Assembly: GCA_039805565.1 (NCBI GenBank) | Contig: JBDLTZ010000291.1 | Coordinates: forward strand, 1-24,012 | Length of the DNA: 24,012 bases | Direction: 5' to 3' | From: CALJIC01 sp039805565 | GTDB lineage: Bacteria > Chloroflexota > Chloroflexia > Chloroflexales > Roseiflexaceae | In this document: piece after piece, positions 1 to 6,306 of the stretch | How positions within the stretch are numbered: position 1 is the first letter of the stretch | How the letters are laid out: each line of letters starts with the position of its first letter | The notes under the pieces: model-generated | Told to the model about the DNA's origin: nothing | The model's database searches: none | Seen by the model: the letters and a program-made list of their open reading frames with translations, nothing else | Translations under genes and position numbers: made by a program

Positions 1-65
1 TTCTAGGAGATGCACATGTCTGATGCGCCGGCTGATGGTGTGGATGACGGCTGTAGCCTCTCAGC

Positions 66-776
66 TCAAAGGTTGAGCACCGTGAACGCCTCCGCCAGCT
101 CAAGGCCGGCAGGGGCGCCGATCTGTGCGGCGCGCTCGCGCCAGTCGTCGGGAAGGGCGGTCGGGTCGGGCGTCTGGCTGACGTGCTCAAGGCGCGCCGC
201 CACTTTCCGCGCGAACGTGGACGCGATATCCACGGAGACGTCAGCGGCCGCGCTGGCGAACAGCCAGACCGTGCGAACCGCGTGCGGCGCGAGGGCGGCG
301 ACCGCCAGGATATCACGCAGCGCCAGTGGGTCGCGGGCGAGCGGGTAGACAGCGTCGAGCGCGGCTCGCCCGACGGCGCGGTGGTCGGGGTGGCTGATGT
401 ACGGCGGCCAGGGGTGCTCCGGGTCGTGTGTGAAGAGCACCTCCGGGCGCCAGCGCCGGATCCACATGACCAGCGCGGCGCGCAGCTCACGGGTATTCTC
501 TACCTCGCCATCCGGCTGACGCAGGAACGCAACGTCGGCAATGCCGAGCGTCGCTGCGGCAGCGCGCGCCTCCGCCTCACGCTGAGCGCCGACAGCCGAT
601 GGGTCGGCGCTCGGGTCGCTCGTGCCGTGCTCTCCCGAAGTGACCAGGAGGAGCCGCACGACGGCGCCGCTGTCGATGGCTCGGGCGAGTGTCCCACCGC
701 ACCAACTCTCGAGGTCGTCCGGGTGGGCGGCGATCGCCATGATGGATGTGCCGGCCGGTGGGGATAGGGTACGCAT
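66..776 (-). CDS. PIG-L family (LmbE-like) zinc-dependent deacetylase
   Basis: The 236-residue protein has the PIG-L/LmbE signature: AHPDD at residues 17-21 near the N-terminus and SHPDH at 128-132, which supply the zinc ligands and catalytic Asp in this family. Members hydrolyse N-acetyl groups from amino sugars or glycosyl conjugates (GlcNAc-PI, mycothiol or bacillithiol precursors, antibiotics). The actual substrate cannot be read from the sequence. The length is normal for the family and no signal peptide is seen, so the protein is probably cytosolic. The ATG at 774-776 is preceded by GGAGG at 781-785. An internal Met just before AIAAHPDD would give a shorter protein, but this start has the better ribosome-binding site. 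The gene diverges from the CAP-domain gene and nothing in its neighbourhood names a pathway. Confidence 0.88.
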   Translation of the reverse strand: MRTLSPPAGTSIMAIAAHPDDLESWCGGTLARAIDSGAVVRLLLVTSGEHGTSDPSADPSAVGAQREAEARAAAATLGIADVAFLRQPDGEVENTRELRAALVMWIRRWRPEVLFTHDPEHPWPPYISHPDHRAVGRAALDAVYPLARDPLALRDILAVAALAPHAVRTVWLFASAAADVSVDIASTFARKVAARLEHVSQTPDPTALPDDWRERAAQIGAPAGLELAEAFTVLNL

Positions 777-884
777 GATTCCTCCAGCGTGTGCAGCAAG
801 CTGACAGCACTATGCTACCGCACGGTGCCGCGGGAGTGTGCAGCGTTGCCCACGGCCAGCGGGACGGAGCGCGTGCAAAACTGA

Positions 885-893
885 TGTGGATAA
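885..893 (-). promoter_or_regulatory. Perfect DnaA-box consensus upstream of CAP gene
   Basis: The plus strand reads TGTGGATAA, the exact reverse complement of the DnaA box TTATCCACA. It lies in the intergenic region between the PIG-L gene and the CAP-domain gene, just upstream of a possible -10 element. The match is seen directly; binding by DnaA is inference. Confidence 0.4.
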
Positions 894-907
894 CTCGCAC
901 CGTGTGA

Positions 908-936
908 CCGACGCTGTCGCGGGTGGCGGCTATACT
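908..936 (+). promoter_or_regulatory. Weak candidate promoter for CAP-domain gene
   Basis: A good -10 hexamer TATACT lies at 931-936. The hexamer 17 bases upstream (CCGACG, 908-913) matches the -35 consensus only at GAC. The start codon is about 80 bases downstream. This is tentative. Confidence 0.25.
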
Positions 937-1017
937 GCTCGCAGATGGGCACATCGTCCACGCATCGCTCCTGCTCATCCACCACATGCTCCGGTGCTGC
1001 ACACAAAGGCTACCCTG

Positions 1018-1650
1018 ATGATCTCCCTATCGCACCCCAGTGTCTTCCTCCGCCAGCTCGTGCTGATCCTGGCGCTCCTCACCTCGGCGCAGCTGGTTCG
1101 GGCGGAAGCGCCTCCGGTCACGCCTGAGCCGCGGCCGACACCAGCCCTCCTGTCGTCAGGTGTCACCGCTGACGCTCCTGCCCTGCTCATCACCACCACG
1201 TCAGTCTACCTTCCCGTTGTTGCCAGGGTCGTCTTCGAGACGTACCCGGCGTACAACCGCGCCTTCGAGCTAGAGATCCTGCGGCTCATCAATGTCGAGC
1301 GTGCGGCAGTCGCTCTTCCGCCGCTTCTCGAGCACGCAGCCCTCACACAGGCCGCGCGCCGCCACGCCGAAGACATGGCAGTGCACACGCTTCGAGGACA
1401 CATCGGCTCCGATAGGTCAACGCCGGAACAGCGCATGCGTGAGGAGGGGTACACAGGAATACCGTGGACCGAGGCGTCAAACTTCAACTACCCGACCCCG
1501 CAGGAGATTGTCGGCGGTTGGATGCGCAGCCCACTGCACCGTGACATCGTCCTGGATCGGACGTCCACGGAGATTGGCGTTGGCTATGCCAGTAACCCGG
1601 ATGGCGTTTACCATCAGACCGCGGTGATCGATCTCGGCGTTGCCAGATAG
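1018..1650 (+). CDS. Secreted CAP-domain (SCP/PR-1-like) protein
   Basis: The 210-residue protein starts with a signal peptide: a hydrophobic core at residues 9-23 and a likely cleavage after VRA at about residue 29. A Pro-rich linker follows, then a CAP domain from about residue 84 to the end. Recognisable CAP elements are the LRLINVERA helix, RHAEDMA (His116, Glu118), the GHIGSDRSTPEQRM segment, and WMRSPLHRDIVL (His174). The usual GENI motif is replaced by TEASNF, so the canonical cavity is partly altered. Bacterial CAP proteins are extracellular with mostly unknown functions. The reading frame stays open upstream to 838, but the ATG at 1018 was chosen because it begins the signal peptide and follows an AAAGG ribosome-binding site. 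Confidence 0.85.
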   Translation: MISLSHPSVFLRQLVLILALLTSAQLVRAEAPPVTPEPRPTPALLSSGVTADAPALLITTTSVYLPVVARVVFETYPAYNRAFELEILRLINVERAAVALPPLLEHAALTQAARRHAEDMAVHTLRGHIGSDRSTPEQRMREEGYTGIPWTEASNFNYPTPQEIVGGWMRSPLHRDIVLDRTSTEIGVGYASNPDGVYHQTAVIDLGVAR

Positions 1651-1832
1651 TGTGGGCAGAGGAGAAGCAACTTTCCACGGTACGTTGGCTCGCGGCGCCA
1701 AGAGACTCACCGTCGTCGAGCGGCTGCCTGGCCGTCACGTGGGTGAGAACTGTCGCTCTCCGACACGCGCGCCCCGCCACACCCCATCACGCATCGGAGA
1801 AGGTGTCGAGCGACCCAATCCAGGTTTATGGC

Positions 1833-1861
1833 TTGACGTGTCGGAGAATCAGGCATATACT
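1833..1861 (+). promoter_or_regulatory. Near-consensus sigma70-type promoter
   Basis: TTGACG at 1833-1838 and TATACT at 1856-1861 are separated by exactly 17 bases. Each box is one base from the consensus. Transcription would start near 1868 and run rightwards through the 32-bp palindrome into dinD, leaving a leader of roughly 285 bases. The -10 box overlaps the left 10-bp direct repeat. Confidence 0.55.
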
Positions 1862-1866
1862 CAGCA
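1857..1866 (+). repeat. Left copy of 10-bp direct repeat flanking integrase module (candidate attL)
   Basis: ATACTCAGCA here is repeated exactly at 4851-4860, just after the integrase stop codon. A few bases further, both copies are followed by ATCCGC with slightly different spacing. The pair brackets about 3.0 kb holding dinD, the unknown gene and the integrase. It may be an attachment-site duplication, or a coincidence involving a -10 element. Confidence 0.35.
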
Positions 1867-1937
1867 CGCATATCCGCACATGTGTTTCGTCACTTCGAAC
1901 TGGCTCGCTCACCTGCCCGTTCCGCTCCTATGCACAG

Positions 1938-1969
1938 GGATCATATCGGTGAGCTCACCGATATGATCC
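1938..1969. repeat. Perfect 32-bp palindrome upstream of dinD
   Basis: The half GGATCATATCGGTGAG is followed directly by its exact reverse complement, with no spacer and no mismatch, centred on GAGCTC. It is not followed by a T-run on either strand, so it is not a classical terminator. It lies about 70 bases downstream of the predicted transcription start and 185 bases before dinD. It could be an operator for a dimeric regulator, a recombination or resolution site, or an mRNA leader hairpin. Confidence 0.85.
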
Positions 1970-2076
1970 GAGCGCTTCTGGATGGGCAATCGCAATGTAC
2001 GGGAGCCAGCTGATCAGCGAAACGTGGTGCAGTTCCAGGTGCCGTTCGGATAGCCGATCCTGCTCCGGAATAGGGT

Positions 2077-2103
2077 CAACCATCCACAAGCTGTGGATGG
2101 TTG
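2077..2103. repeat. Inverted repeat (12-bp arms, 3-base spacer) before dinD
   Basis: CAACCATCCACA (2077-2088), spacer AGC, then its exact reverse complement TGTGGATGGTTG (2092-2103). It ends 50 bases before the dinD start codon, a typical operator position. The inner halves resemble DnaA boxes with two mismatches each. It does not fit the Gram-positive LexA consensus, so the binding factor is unknown. Confidence 0.8.
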
Positions 2104-2153
2104 CTCGCCAGAACAGCGTGAGCCGCACCAGCTCGTGCCCAGAGGAGTCCCTG

Positions 2154-3110
2154 ATGTCTGACTCGCCAGTTGAAGATACCGCGCAGCCCGCCCCTTCGCA
2201 CATCTCGCCCTTCGAGCGCATCCGCCAGACCACCGAAGACGGCAACGAGTACTGGTCGGCGCGCGACCTCGCGTCGGTCCTCGGCTACCAGGACTGGCGC
2301 AACTTCGACCAGGCCGTCGAGCGCGCGATCCGTGCCTGCCGGAACAGCGGTCAGGACCCGGCCGACCATTTTGCTGAGGTCAGCAAAATGATGCCAACTG
2401 GCAAGGGCGCACGCCGCAAGGTCAAGGACTACCAGCTCTCGCGCTACGCCTGCTACCTGATCATACAAAACGCGGACCCCGAGAAGGAGATCGTCGCGCT
2501 CGGGCAGACCTACTTCGCGGTCCAGACCCGCCGCCAGGAGGTCAGCGACGCCGAAGTACTCACTGGGCTAAACGAAGATCAGCGCCGGCTCTATCTGCGT
2601 GGGCAGCTCGCCGACCACAACCGCCAGCTCTCTGAGGCGGCGAACCAGGCGGGCGTCGTCACCACCCAGGACTTCGCGATCTTCCACGACCACGGCTACA
2701 TGGGCCTATACGGTGGACTGCGTGCGCAGGACATCCACCAGCGCAAGAACCTGAAGCGCAGTCAGCAGATCCTCGACCACATGGGTGCAACCGAGCTCGC
2801 CGCCAACCTGTTCCGGGCCACCCAAACCGAGGAGAAGCTCAGGCGCGAGCAGATCTCGACCAAGGATGAGGCGAACGCCACGCACTTGCAGGTCGGCCAG
2901 GTGGTGCGCCGCACGATCCAGGAGCTTGGCGGCACGATGCCCGAGCACCTGCCCACGCCTGAGAAGAGCATCAAAGAGCTGGAGGCGGAGGAACGCAGGC
3001 GCCTGCAGAAGCGCACCGAGCCACAGACGCCACAGCTGCCGCTCTTTGGTGATGATGAGTCACCAGATGCGACGCCTGCCCCGTCAGACCAGGGCGATTT
3101 GACGCGCTGA
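2154..3110 (+). CDS. dinD: DinD homologue (DNA-damage-inducible protein D) with C-terminal clamp-binding extension
   Basis: The 318-residue protein closely resembles E. coli DinD over about residues 18-285. Shared blocks include EYWSARDLASVLGY, HFAEVSKM, LSRYACYLIIQNADP, ALGQTYFAVQTRRQE, DFAIFHDHGYMGLYGG, ILDHMGATELAANLFRATQ and TIQELGGTMPEHLPTP. E. coli DinD is SOS-induced and reported to inhibit RecA-mediated strand exchange. The family is often carried by mobile elements. The C-terminal extension (about 286-318) is absent from E. coli DinD as I recall it, and contains QLPLF at 294-298, a canonical beta sliding-clamp-binding peptide. The ATG at 2154 was chosen over the upstream ATG at 1995 because AGAGGAG (2141-2147) lies six bases before it and homology begins just after. 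An inverted repeat precedes the gene; SOS control is likely but no LexA box was recognised. Confidence 0.93.
   Translation: MSDSPVEDTAQPAPSHISPFERIRQTTEDGNEYWSARDLASVLGYQDWRNFDQAVERAIRACRNSGQDPADHFAEVSKMMPTGKGARRKVKDYQLSRYACYLIIQNADPEKEIVALGQTYFAVQTRRQEVSDAEVLTGLNEDQRRLYLRGQLADHNRQLSEAANQAGVVTTQDFAIFHDHGYMGLYGGLRAQDIHQRKNLKRSQQILDHMGATELAANLFRATQTEEKLRREQISTKDEANATHLQVGQVVRRTIQELGGTMPEHLPTPEKSIKELEAEERRRLQKRTEPQTPQLPLFGDDESPDATPAPSDQGDLTR
2367..2390. repeat. Inverted repeat inside dinD coding sequence
   Basis: CATTTTGCTGA (2367-2377), spacer GG, then its exact reverse complement TCAGCAAAATG (2380-2390). It encodes the conserved HFAEVSKM block, so protein conservation may explain it, but it would form a tight mRNA hairpin. 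It is AT-rich against the surrounding GC-rich coding sequence. Confidence 0.75.
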
Positions 3111-3182
3111 CCGTCGCCAACCCGCCGCTGTCGCAGATGCGCAGCACCTGATGCACCCATGCCGACGTGTAGAAACCTCACG

Positions 3183-3809
3183 ATGCGACCGCAGCAGCTA
3201 GACCCACAGGTGATGGAACGCACGGACGAGGCGCTGCGGGCGCTGTTCCGCCACCCGGAGCGCACGCTCCTGCCCTGGTACCGCTACGCGCTCGCTACCG
3301 CCCTGGAGACCGATGACGTCGCTGCGGGCCGCCGCGCGCGGGCCTGGCTCGATATCCTCGCCGCTCAGAAGGCGCTGTTCTGCTGGCGGCCGCTCGCCCA
3401 CAGCCCGCGCCACCCCGTGCGCCAGCAGCCGGATGCCCTACTGGCGCTGGCCCGCGAGACAGTTCGCGGCAGCGCCGAGCCAACAGCCACGCGCGCTGCC
3501 CTCACCTACGCGCGCGCCTACTGCGATGTGGCCGGCGAGCCGCCAGAGTCGCCGCACTACGCGGCCTGGTGCGTATACGAAAGCGCGGTCCGCGCACTCG
3601 AGCGCGCCTGCCTCGCTGCAGGCCACCCACACATCATTATGCCAAATATTGACGATGCCGCGGGGTACGCGGCGATAGCTATCGCCGACGAGCAGCAGCC
3701 TGCAGCCTCTGACGACGCGCGTGACGGCGCCCGACTGCGGCGCGCGGTCTTCTGGGAGTGGTGGCTGCGCGACGCCGTCCCCACGGCGATTGACCTGGCA
3801 GAACGATGA
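3183..3809 (+). CDS. Unrecognised protein coupled to integrase
   Basis: I do not recognise a family. The protein of about 208 residues is Ala/Arg-rich, predicted mostly alpha-helical, with several Trp (WYRYAL, WLDILAAQ, AAWCVYES) and a conserved-looking C-terminal block VFWEWWLRDAVPTA. It has no signal peptide, membrane segment or obvious catalytic motif. Third-position GC is strong, so it is a real gene. The start is uncertain: ATGs at 3159, 3183 and 3213 are all possible and none has a good ribosome-binding site; codons between 3159 and 3183 are atypical. Its stop overlaps the integrase start (ATGA at 3806-3809), so the two are translationally coupled. That suggests an accessory role such as excision, directionality or element control, which is inference only. 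Confidence 0.75.
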   Translation: MRPQQLDPQVMERTDEALRALFRHPERTLLPWYRYALATALETDDVAAGRRARAWLDILAAQKALFCWRPLAHSPRHPVRQQPDALLALARETVRGSAEPTATRAALTYARAYCDVAGEPPESPHYAAWCVYESAVRALERACLAAGHPHIIMPNIDDAAGYAAIAIADEQQPAASDDARDGARLRRAVFWEWWLRDAVPTAIDLAER

Positions 3810-4843
3810 AGAGCGATCAGGCGCACCCGATGGATGAGCTACCTTCAGCGATCGACCACTACCTCGCCACTCTTACGGAACGCCGCACGCCGGCGACGAT
3901 CCGCGCCGCGCGGCGTGACCTCACGCAGTTCGCCACGTGGTGGGAGCAGACGCGGAACCGCCCGTTCGACCCGGCGCTGCTGCGCGAGGTCGACCTGAGG
4001 CGCTGGCAGCGCGCGCGGCAGGTCGAGGACGGCAAGGCGCCGGAGACGATCAATCGCGCGATCGCGGCGCTGCGCGGCTTCGGCGCGTGGCTCGTGGCCG
4101 AGCGCATCGTCACCGAGAGTCTGATGGGTGAGCTGAAGGACCTCCCGCTCGACCCGCCAGCGCCGCGCGCGATCCCTGCCGAGGCGATCGACGCGCTGCT
4201 GCGGGCGGTGCGCGCGGAGCCCGACGAGCGGCTGCAGTTGCGGGACGAGGCCATCCTGGCGCTGCTCGCCTACGCAGGGCTCAGGGTGCAGGAGGCGTGC
4301 GACGTGCAGCTGCGCGACCTCGACCTCGCCGGCGGGACAGTCACGGTCCGGAGCGGCAAGGGCGGGCGACCGCGCCGCGTCCCGCTCCACACCGACGCGC
4401 TCCGGCTCATCAAGCGCTACCTCACGGTGGTGCGCTGCCCGGACGGGATGCCCTCCATCGGCAGTGATGCCGAGCGCCAGCCGCTGCTCGCGGGCTTCGA
4501 CCCCTCGGTGCCTGGGCGGCCGATGCAGCCGGGCATCAACCAGCGCCTGGCCCAGCGGGTGATCAAGCAGCGCGCCGTCGAGGCCGCCGAGCGGCTGGAG
4601 CACGATGCGAAGCGTGCGTCCTCACTTGACCAGGCCGGGAAGCTCGTCGAGCTCGCGCGCAAGCTCCGGCAGGCCACGCCCCACACGCTGCGCCACAGTC
4701 TTGCACGCCGGATGCTCGAACGCGGCGCCGACCTCGCCGAGGTTCAGCGGACGCTCGGCCACAGCCGCATCACGACCACCGGGCGCTACCTCACGCCGTC
4801 GGAGGACGATGTGAGGGAGGCGATCGAGCGGGCCGGTATCTAA
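3806..4843 (+). CDS. Tyrosine recombinase / integrase (XerC/D-like)
   Basis: The 345-residue protein has the two-domain layout of tyrosine recombinases. An N-terminal SAM-like core-binding domain spans about residues 12-105. The catalytic domain spans about 120-342 and has all active-site residues: Arg160 (GLRVQEA), Lys185 (SGKGGR), His293 and Arg296 (HTLRH), His319 (LGHS) and the nucleophile Tyr328 (TTGRYL). A segment of about 85 residues between Lys185 and His293 (about 207-290) is longer than in XerC/XerD and holds a charged, possibly coiled stretch. The enzyme should cut and rejoin DNA at specific sites. It overlaps the preceding unknown gene by four bases and ends seven bases before a 10-bp repeat that matches one upstream of dinD, which fits an integrase next to its attachment site. 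Confidence 0.93.
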   Translation: MKSDQAHPMDELPSAIDHYLATLTERRTPATIRAARRDLTQFATWWEQTRNRPFDPALLREVDLRRWQRARQVEDGKAPETINRAIAALRGFGAWLVAERIVTESLMGELKDLPLDPPAPRAIPAEAIDALLRAVRAEPDERLQLRDEAILALLAYAGLRVQEACDVQLRDLDLAGGTVTVRSGKGGRPRRVPLHTDALRLIKRYLTVVRCPDGMPSIGSDAERQPLLAGFDPSVPGRPMQPGINQRLAQRVIKQRAVEAAERLEHDAKRASSLDQAGKLVELARKLRQATPHTLRHSLARRMLERGADLAEVQRTLGHSRITTTGRYLTPSEDDVREAIERAGI

Positions 4844-4850
4844 GCGGTTC

Positions 4851-4860
4851 ATACTCAGCA
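4851..4860 (+). repeat. Right copy of 10-bp direct repeat (candidate attR)
   Basis: ATACTCAGCA, identical to 1857-1866, starts seven bases after the integrase stop codon. It is the proposed right boundary of the dinD/unknown/integrase module. Confidence 0.35.
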
Positions 4861-4902
4861 ACAATCCGCCGCTCCTGCGCGGCACTTGCCCACGAGACAT
4901 TC

Positions 4903-5316
4903 ATGCACGTTCAGCCCCGCCTGCTCGCCATCGCTACGGCCCTCCTCGTCGTGGAGCTCGCCATCGCTGGTGGGGCGATCCCTGGAGCGTTCGTGCGCAA
5001 CAGCCTCGGTGATGTGCTCGTGGTTCCAATGCTGTACTTCCTCCTCCGCGCGGTGACCAGGATCGCTCCCTGGTGTGCGCTCGCGGGTGTGCTGGCGCTC
5101 AGCGTGGCCGTCGAAGGGCTCCAATATCTGCGCCTGACCGACCTGCTTGGCTTCGCCCCTGACAGCTTGCCCGCGATCCTTCTCGGGACGACCTTCAGCA
5201 CGTCCGACCTCCTCATGTACGGATTCGGCGCTCTTCTCGCCGCGGCGCTCGATATCCGCGCGCTCACTGCGCGGCGCCGTGCGCCAACTGATGGCTGTAC
5301 AGCGCGGCAGATCTGA
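4903..5316 (+). CDS. DUF2809 family small membrane protein
   Basis: The 137-residue protein has about four hydrophobic segments (residues about 7-27, 37-52, 56-72 and 100-117). The family pattern is visible as VEGLQYLRLTD followed by LPAILLGTTFSTSDLLMYGFGALLAA, matching the DUF2809 layout of an acidic membrane helix, a loop, and an LGxxFxxxDLxxYxxG motif. It is an inner-membrane protein of unknown function; family members are often single genes. The ribosome-binding site before the ATG is weak. It lies just outside the proposed integrase module and its tail may overlap the next small reading frame by 26 bases. Confidence 0.8.
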   Translation: MHVQPRLLAIATALLVVELAIAGGAIPGAFVRNSLGDVLVVPMLYFLLRAVTRIAPWCALAGVLALSVAVEGLQYLRLTDLLGFAPDSLPAILLGTTFSTSDLLMYGFGALLAAALDIRALTARRRAPTDGCTARQI

Positions 5317-5677
5317 GGGCTGCGACACACGCCTTCTCTGGGCTGGGCGCCCATGCTCATTAGAGCACGATGCTGCAGGGAGCCGGGAGGTCGACACGCG
5401 CCGCGAGGAGGGCATCGGCCCGTGCAACCGTGCGCGAGCGCACGAGGCGCTGCTGGCGGCCTACGCCCCCGACGATGCGCTGTCCTTCCGCAAGCGCGTG
5501 TGGGCGCACCAGGTCGTCCAGTGCGTCGAGACCATCCATGCCTACGATGAGCACCGCGACGCCTTCGACGACGAGGCGCGCACCGCCGGCGTGCGCGCCT
5601 CGTGGGAAACCCTCGTCCGTCTGCTCAGGAGCGGCGCGGCGGGCGAGATCACGGCGACAGCAGGGCCGGCCACCTGA
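5291..5677 (+). CDS. Hypothetical protein, possibly 5'-truncated remnant
   Basis: From about 5402 to 5677 this frame has strong third-position GC and a plausible soluble protein (ARAHEALLAAYAPDD, KRVWAHQVVQCVETIHAYDEH, RASWETLVRLL). The part upstream, from the only in-frame ATG at 5291, looks non-coding in composition, has no ribosome-binding site and overlaps the DUF2809 stop. No family was recognised. Either the true start is not where it appears, or the 5' end of the gene was lost, perhaps by rearrangement near the integrase module. Frames on the opposite strand look like shadows. Confidence 0.45.
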   Translation: MAVQRGRSEGCDTRLLWAGRPCSLEHDAAGSREVDTRREEGIGPCNRARAHEALLAAYAPDDALSFRKRVWAHQVVQCVETIHAYDEHRDAFDDEARTAGVRASWETLVRLLRSGAAGEITATAGPAT

Positions 5678-5692
5678 CCGCACCGGGCCGGG

Positions 5693-5947
5693 CTACCGCT
5701 GGAGGGGCTGCCCGGTGTAGGGGTCGTACAGGTACGGCTCCGCTCCGTTGGCCTGCGCCATGACCGGGCGCTCCGGCATCACGATCCACAGCAGCACGTA
5801 CAGCAGCGGGCTCAGGCCGCCCGGCAGCAGCAGGATCAGGAACAGCACGCGCACCAGCGTCACGTCGAAGCCCAGATACTCAGCGATGCCGCTCGCCACG
5901 CCGGCGATGATGCGGTCGTTCGGGTTGCGGGTCAGGCGCTTCTCCAC
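5693..5947 (-). CDS. PspC domain membrane protein
   Basis: This 84-residue protein is a stand-alone PspC domain. The signature is clear: KRLTRNPNDRIIAGVASGIAEYLG at the N-terminus, then DVTLVRVLFLILLL, then a second hydrophobic stretch ending LLWIVMPE. It should span the inner membrane with one or two segments and a short polar C-terminal tail. In E. coli PspC belongs to the envelope-stress phage-shock response; small PspC proteins in Gram-positives and Chloroflexota are usually single genes of unclear role. The start is GTG at 5945-5947, preceded by AAGGAGA about six bases away. Confidence 0.92.
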   Translation of the reverse strand: MEKRLTRNPNDRIIAGVASGIAEYLGFDVTLVRVLFLILLLPGGLSPLLYVLLWIVMPERPVMAQANGAEPYLYDPYTGQPLQR

Positions 5948-6306
5948 GGTCGTCTCCTTGTCTCAGCAAGCCGGCCATTGGCTCGGCTTCGTGTGCATCC
6001 GTGGGTTCGACGGCATGCGCTCCGCTGCTGTTGCGGACGCGCGACCGATCTGGTCTCCGTCGCTAGGCTGAGACGCACCGCGAAGCGGCGACAGGATCAG
6101 GCTCAAGGGATGATTACCGAGCCGTTGTGCTGACGTCGGCATGTTCCTGCGCTGCTCCCACAAACAGTCAGCCCCTCGGGTAACCCGAGGGGCTGCTGCA
6201 CTCGCGCAGGTCGTGTATGGCGGCACGCCTGCACGCGTGAGAATATCACGACGAACTGCCGGCTGCGCGAGGCGAAACGGGTGCGAAAGAAGAGCGCTCC
6301 CCTCGC
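5948..6306. other. Intergenic region, no gene seen
   Basis: These 359 bases separate the PspC gene from the end of the epimerase gene. Apart from the strong hairpin at 6169-6195, no gene, RNA or repeat was recognised. Short open frames have no ribosome-binding sites or coding bias. Confidence 0.6.
6169..6195 (-). terminator. GC-rich hairpin, candidate terminator of the minus-strand catabolic operon
   Basis: CAGCCCCTCGGG and its exact reverse complement are separated by three bases, giving a 12-bp stem. On the minus strand the stem is followed by ACTGTTTGT, moderately T-rich; the plus strand has no T-run. It lies about 110 bases past the epimerase stop codon and 220 bases before PspC, the right place to end transcription from 7170. 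Confidence 0.6.

Larger units (their letters stand above)
1651..2153. other. Intergenic region with promoter, palindromes and candidate att repeat
   Basis: No convincing gene lies in this 503-base gap; open frames here have poor codon use and no recognisable protein. It holds a near-consensus promoter (1833-1861), a 10-bp repeat (1857-1866) that recurs after the integrase, a perfect 32-bp palindrome (1938-1969) and a 12-bp-arm inverted repeat (2077-2103), all upstream of dinD. The region is less GC-rich than the genes around it. Confidence 0.7.

Noticed and set aside
1640..1966. A 108-codon plus-strand frame overlapping the end of the CAP gene and ending in the palindrome
   Set aside because: No ribosome-binding site, poor codon bias and no recognisable protein; the region is better read as a regulatory leader.
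3845..4603. A 252-codon minus-strand frame opposite the integrase
   Set aside because: It mirrors the integrase codons and the integrase has all catalytic residues; no family resemblance on the minus strand.
5317..5401. A tRNA or att-type tRNA end near the integrase module
   Set aside because: No cloverleaf, anticodon arm or T-loop sequence could be built from this stretch.
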